Below are positions 60,913 to 64,000 of a stretch of 64,000 nucleotides of DNA, in pieces (position 1 is the stretch's first letter; each line of letters starts with the position of its first letter). The DNA lies in the NCBI RefSeq assembly GCF_013410565.1, contig NZ_JACCFO010000001.1, positions 5,518,001-5,582,000 on the forward strand, read 5' to 3'. The notes beneath the pieces are model-generated. The model saw only the letters and a list, made by a program, of their open reading frames with translations, was not told the origin of the DNA and did no database searches. The translations under genes were made by a program, and so were the position numbers. Source of the DNA: Streptomonospora nanhaiensis (GTDB lineage Bacteria > Actinomycetota > Actinomycetes > Streptosporangiales > Streptosporangiaceae).

Positions 60913-61392
60913 GTGGACATCGGAGACCCCGCCCCCGACTTCGAGCAGCCCGACCAGAACGGTACGCCGCGCCGCCTCAGCGCGCTGCTGGCCGAGGGGC
61001 CCGTCGTGCTGTTCTTCTACCCCGCCGCCATGACCCCCGGCTGCACCGCCGAGAGCTGCCACTTCCGCGACCTCGCCGCCGAGTTCGCCGAACTCGGCGC
61101 CCAGCGGGTGGGCATCAGCGCCGACACCGTCGACCGGCAGCGCACCTTCGCCGACACCCACGGGTTTGACTACCCGCTGTTGTCCGACCCCGACGGCGCC
61201 GTGGCCTCCGCCTTCGGCGTGCGCCGCTCCGGGCCGCTGGGCGCGCTCTCGCCCACCCGCCGCACCACCTTCGTGATCGGCACCGATCAGCGGGTAGTCC
61301 ACATCGTCAGGAGCGAGCTGCGCATGCAGGCCCACGCCGACGGCGCCCTCACGGCGCTGCGCGCCCTGCGCGGCACCGGCGGCACCGGGTAG
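60913..61392 (+). CDS. Peroxiredoxin, Bcp/PrxQ type (159 aa)
   Basis: Reduces peroxides with a Cys-based mechanism. The active site TPGCTAESCHFRD holds the peroxidatic Cys44 (PxxxTxxC) and a resolving Cys five residues on (Cys49), as in PrxQ/Bcp. The DxxxxDxxGxP start, RVGISAD and the SPTRRTTFVI strand are standard. GTG start, leaderless. Confidence 0.94.
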   Translation: MDIGDPAPDFEQPDQNGTPRRLSALLAEGPVVLFFYPAAMTPGCTAESCHFRDLAAEFAELGAQRVGISADTVDRQRTFADTHGFDYPLLSDPDGAVASAFGVRRSGPLGALSPTRRTTFVIGTDQRVVHIVRSELRMQAHADGALTALRALRGTGGTG

Positions 61393-61492
61393 CACCCCGC
61401 CGGGTCCGCCGCACCGCACCACACGGCCGCCCGCGCCGGCGGGCAACCGCCACCGACCACGACCACGACCCAGGAAAGGGGCCGCCGCACCC

Positions 61493-62353
61493 ATGGCGGA
61501 GGAAGCCGACCACCCCCCGGCCCAGGCCGACCGGGCCGCCAGCACCGCACCCACCGCCGGCCCCGGCGGCGGCGCGCCCCTGGTGCGCCGCGACACCCGC
61601 CGCGGGATCGCCGTCCTCACCCTCGACTCCCCGGCCAACCGCAACGCCCTGTCGGCGCGGCTGCGCGCCGACCTCGCCGCCGGCCTGGCCGCGGCCATGG
61701 CCGACGACTCCGTGCGCGCCGTGCTGCTGACCGGCGCCGGACCCGCGTTCTGCGCCGGAGCCGACCTCAAGGAGATCGAGGCCGAACGCGCCGGGCACCC
61801 GCCCGCCGTCGCGGCGCCCGGCATGCACGAGCTGTTCGGCGCCCTGCTGGAGGCGCCCAAGCCCGTGGTGGCCCGCCTCAACGGCCCCGCGCGGGCCGGC
61901 GGGATCGGGCTCGTGGCGGCCGCCGACATCGCGGTCGCGCCCGACGACGTCACCTTCGCCTTCACCGAGGTCCGCATCGGCGTGGTGCCCGCGATCATCT
62001 CGCTGCCCGTGGCGCTGCGCATGCACAACCGCCAGCTCGCCCGCTACTTCCTCACCGGCGAGACCTTCGACGCCGCCACCGCCGCCGCGGCGGGGCTGGT
62101 CACCGCCGCCGTGCCGCGTGCCGACCTCGACACCGCCACGGAGTCCGTCCTGGACGGCCTGCGCGCCGCCGCGCCCCGGGCGCTGCGCGCCACCAAGGAG
62201 CTTCTCGCCGGGATCGGCGCGGTGCCCCCCGATGAGCGCGCGGCCGAGCTCGCGCGGCTGGCCGGGGTGTCGGCGGAGTACTTCGCGAGCGCCGACGCGG
62301 CCGAAGGCAGGGCCGCCTTCCTGCGGAAGCGCACACCGAAGTGGGTGCTGTAA
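61493..62353 (+). CDS. Enoyl-CoA hydratase/isomerase family protein (286 aa)
   Basis: Crotonase fold. CAGADLKEIE carries the oxyanion-hole pattern; in the GGIGLVAAADIAVAPDDVTFAFTEVRIGVVPAIIS block Glu159 matches the second catalytic Glu of hydratases (rat Glu164), while the first is Gly139 in place of Glu144. This is as in methylglutaconyl-CoA hydratase and related LiuC/AtuE-type enzymes, so the exact reaction is open. N-terminal 30 residues are an Ala/Pro-rich extension. AGGAAAGGGG lies upstream of the ATG. The stop TAA overlaps the next ATG (TAATG). Confidence 0.88.
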   Translation: MAEEADHPPAQADRAASTAPTAGPGGGAPLVRRDTRRGIAVLTLDSPANRNALSARLRADLAAGLAAAMADDSVRAVLLTGAGPAFCAGADLKEIEAERAGHPPAVAAPGMHELFGALLEAPKPVVARLNGPARAGGIGLVAAADIAVAPDDVTFAFTEVRIGVVPAIISLPVALRMHNRQLARYFLTGETFDAATAAAAGLVTAAVPRADLDTATESVLDGLRAAAPRALRATKELLAGIGAVPPDERAAELARLAGVSAEYFASADAAEGRAAFLRKRTPKWVL

Positions 62354-63012
62354 TGGACGACGTGACTTACTCAGGCGATACGCGGGTCGGCGGACCCGCC
62401 GACGTACGCGAACTGCCCGGCCTGCGCATCAGCAAGCTGGCGGTCGGGCCGATGGACAACAACGCCTACCTGCTGCGGTGCCGCCGCACCGGCGAGGGCG
62501 TGCTCATCGACGCCGCCGACGCCTACCGCATCCTGGAGCTGATCGGCGACCAGGGCCTGGCCCGCGTCGTCACGACCCACCGCCACCCCGACCACTGGGG
62601 CGCCCTGGCCGAGGTCGTGGGCACCACGGGCGCGCGCACGGTGGCCCACCCCGCCGACAGCGCGGACCTGCCCGTGTCGGTGGACGAGCCGGTCGAGCAC
62701 GGCGCGCACATCGCCGTGGGGGAGTCCCGGCTGGAGGTCGTCCACCTGCGCGGGCACACGCCCGGCTCCATCGCGCTGCGCTACGACGACCCCGCCGGGC
62801 ACACCCACCTGTTCACCGGCGACAGCCTGTTCCCGGGCGGGGTCGGCAAGACCCACAGCCCCGCCGACTTCGCCTCGCTGATCGACGACGTCGAGCAGCG
62901 GGTGTTCGCGGCGATGGACGACGACACCTGGGTCTACCCCGGCCACGGCCGCGACACCACGCTGGGCGCCGAGCGCCCGCACCTGGGGGAGTGGCGCGCC
63001 CGGGGCTGGTAG
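62353..63012 (+). CDS. MBL-fold metallo-hydrolase, glyoxalase II-like (219 aa)
   Basis: Zinc hydrolase: HRHPDH (His76, His78, Asp80, His81), later HLRGHTPGS (His), FTGDSLF (Asp) and the C-terminal YPGHGRDTTLGAERPHL (His). This order matches the glyoxalase II/lactonase-type MBL group; the substrate is unknown. The ATG at 62353 overlaps the stop of the enoyl-CoA hydratase gene, so translation is coupled; an earlier in-frame start at 62341 lies inside that gene. Confidence 0.9.
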   Translation: MDDVTYSGDTRVGGPADVRELPGLRISKLAVGPMDNNAYLLRCRRTGEGVLIDAADAYRILELIGDQGLARVVTTHRHPDHWGALAEVVGTTGARTVAHPADSADLPVSVDEPVEHGAHIAVGESRLEVVHLRGHTPGSIALRYDDPAGHTHLFTGDSLFPGGVGKTHSPADFASLIDDVEQRVFAAMDDDTWVYPGHGRDTTLGAERPHLGEWRARGW

Positions 63013-63127
63013 CGCGGGCCCTCGGGCCCCGCGGGGGCGCCCCGGGCGCGGCCGCGCCGAAGGGGGCGGCGCCCGCCGGCGCGGCCGCGCGGGGTCCGTG
63101 GCCGGGTGCCGGGCCGGATCGGGGGCG

Positions 63128-63562
63128 TCAGGGGAGGTCGGACTCCTCCTCCTCGCGCACGGCGGCCTCCTCGGCGCTGTAGGCCGCCCGGTCCACCCCG
63201 GCCTCGCGCGCCACCATGGTGTCCTCGCTGTCCTCGCGCACGCCCTCGTCGGACTCCACGAGGCGCACGCCCTCGGGGTCCTCCTCGGGGCCGCGGTTGG
63301 GCAGCTGGTCGGCCGGCTGCGCCGTGCTGCCCAGTGCGCCCGGAACGTCGGGCTCGTCGCGGGCCAGCGCCTCGTCCAGGGGTTCCCCGGCCTCCTTCTC
63401 CGTCCCGGTCGATCCCACCTCGTCCATCGCCACGGGCTCCTCGGCGGGCAGGATCAGGTCCTCGGTGCTGTCCTCCTGCGCGGGCAGCCCGGCCTCCTCC
63501 CAGTCAGCGGCGTCCTCGTTGATGGGGTCGGCCGGGTGCTCCTCCGGGTGGTTCTCAGTCAT
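63128..63562 (-). CDS. DUF5709-family-like acidic protein (144 aa)
   Basis: Strongly acidic, with no membrane segment and few hydrophobic residues, so probably partly disordered. The pattern EPLDEALARDEPDV and RLVESDEGVREDSEDTMVAREAGVDRAAYSAEEAA is that of DUF5709, an actinobacterial family of unknown function. The ATG lies at 63562. Confidence 0.72.
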   Translation of the reverse strand: MTENHPEEHPADPINEDAADWEEAGLPAQEDSTEDLILPAEEPVAMDEVGSTGTEKEAGEPLDEALARDEPDVPGALGSTAQPADQLPNRGPEEDPEGVRLVESDEGVREDSEDTMVAREAGVDRAAYSAEEAAVREEEESDLP

Positions 63563-63673
63563 GCCCCGTCACTATCCGCTGAGGCAGCGGATAATCACGG
63601 GCGCGGGGCGGGCGGCCCGCGCCGGGTGGGGTTTGCGGCGCGCGGGAGCGACGGGCGCGGGGTGGGAGGGGGC

Positions 63674-64000
63674 CTAGAAGGGGAAGGTGTCCCGCGGCAG
63701 CGGGCGGCGGCCCACGAACCCCAGGTCGGTGCGGTGGTACCAGGCGAGTTCGGACTCGCCCTCCAGCCAGCACAGCCGCACCGACACCCCGTCCAGCAGC
63801 GCGGGGAAGTCGATCAGCAGGGGCGCGACCCCCTTCAGTTCGATGCCCTGGTCCAGGAACCAGTTCCGCAGTTCGCCGATGCGGGCCTCGGCGGCCTTCA
63901 GCTCCGCGCGGCCGCCCAGGGCCGAGCCTCCGGCGGAGCCGAGGTCGGCGGCCATCTCGGCGAGGTCGGCCCGCAGCGTCACCAGTTCGGCGGCGTGCCG
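63674..64000 (-). CDS. DUF2203-family protein, partial at window edge
   Basis: The 5' part runs beyond base 64000, with an in-frame GTG at 63982 that is only internal. A heptad-like helical pair precedes FLDQGIELKGVAPLLIDFPALLDGVSVRLCWLEGESELAWYHRTDLGFVGRRPL, the DUF2203 core. Function unknown. Confidence 0.75.
   Translation of the reverse strand, partial: RHAAELVTLRADLAEMAADLGSAGGSALGGRAELKAAEARIGELRNWFLDQGIELKGVAPLLIDFPALLDGVSVRLCWLEGESELAWYHRTDLGFVGRRPLPRDTFPF

Noticed and set aside
1-64000. CRISPR arrays, tRNA/rRNA genes, insertion sequences, prophage or biosynthetic clusters
   Set aside because: No regularly spaced repeats, no transposase or integrase signatures, no tRNA-like cloverleaf and no PKS/NRPS motifs were seen on either strand by reading; a tRNAscan/Infernal run was not possible.

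Overview
This very GC-rich window has codon use, gene content and promoter style typical of an actinomycete. The best fit is the Nocardiopsaceae/Streptosporangiales side of the Actinomycetota (Nocardiopsis, Streptomonospora, Thermobifida), although a genus cannot be proven from the sequence alone. Indicators are the class II (B12-dependent) ribonucleotide reductase with NrdR, an HrdB-type principal sigma factor with a long Lys/Ala-rich then acidic N-terminus, actinobacterial-only families (DUF7455, DUF5709, DUF5998-like), a Tad pilus locus and many leaderless mRNAs. Nearly all of it is chromosomal core. I see no prophage, insertion sequence, CRISPR array, tRNA, rRNA or biosynthetic gene cluster.

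Layout. 0-5 kb: end of a Tad/Flp pilus operon (TadC-like tail, Flp pilin, three minor pilin-like proteins, and a large membrane protein with an OmpA-like domain). 5-9.4 kb: nrdR-nrdJ behind paired NrdR boxes, closed by two stacked hairpins. 10-16 kb: accessory genes, namely a Tat-exported GH64 beta-1,3-glucanase, an antitoxin remnant, a CBS-domain protein, an NAD(P)-binding reductase, and an MFS exporter divergent from a LysR regulator over a 25-bp palindrome. 16-19.3 kb: two overlapping SPFH membrane proteins. 19.3-28.2 kb: small membrane proteins, rnhB, a membrane-anchored double AAA+ ATPase, a sugar nucleotidyltransferase, a PtpB-like phosphatase and unknown proteins. 28.6-33 kb: a PAS/PAS/GAF/SpoIIE phosphatase and hrdB. 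33.7-37 kb: yaaA, a frameshifted GNAT gene and a DUF7455 gene. 37.8-44.9 kb: parE and parC (topoisomerase IV-type) on opposite strands with a Cds1-like PLP enzyme, a TPR protein and a beta-carbonic anhydrase between them. 45.2-51.8 kb: complete seven-gene Mrp (mnhABCDEFG) antiporter operon. 52.4-64 kb: RecQ fused to a phosphoribosyltransferase-like domain, a PfkB kinase, a GNAT/acyl-CoA-synthetase fusion, a DUF5998-like protein, an NPP-type phosphodiesterase, Bcp peroxiredoxin, an enoyl-CoA hydratase, an MBL hydrolase, DUF5709 and DUF2203 proteins.

How the parts work together. NrdR/NrdJ control and make deoxynucleotides; HrdB drives housekeeping transcription; ParE/ParC decatenate DNA; RNase HII and RecQ serve DNA maintenance. 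The Mrp complex exports Na+ in exchange for H+. The Tad genes assemble a thin pilus.

A recurring regulatory theme is leaderless transcription: near-perfect -10 hexamers (TAnnnT) lie 5-7 nt before the start codon of at least seven genes. I did not find a clearly new multi-gene system. The best candidates for something under-described are the OmpA-domain Tad protein, the tandem SPFH pair, the membrane-anchored double AAA+ protein and the RecQ-PRTase fusion.
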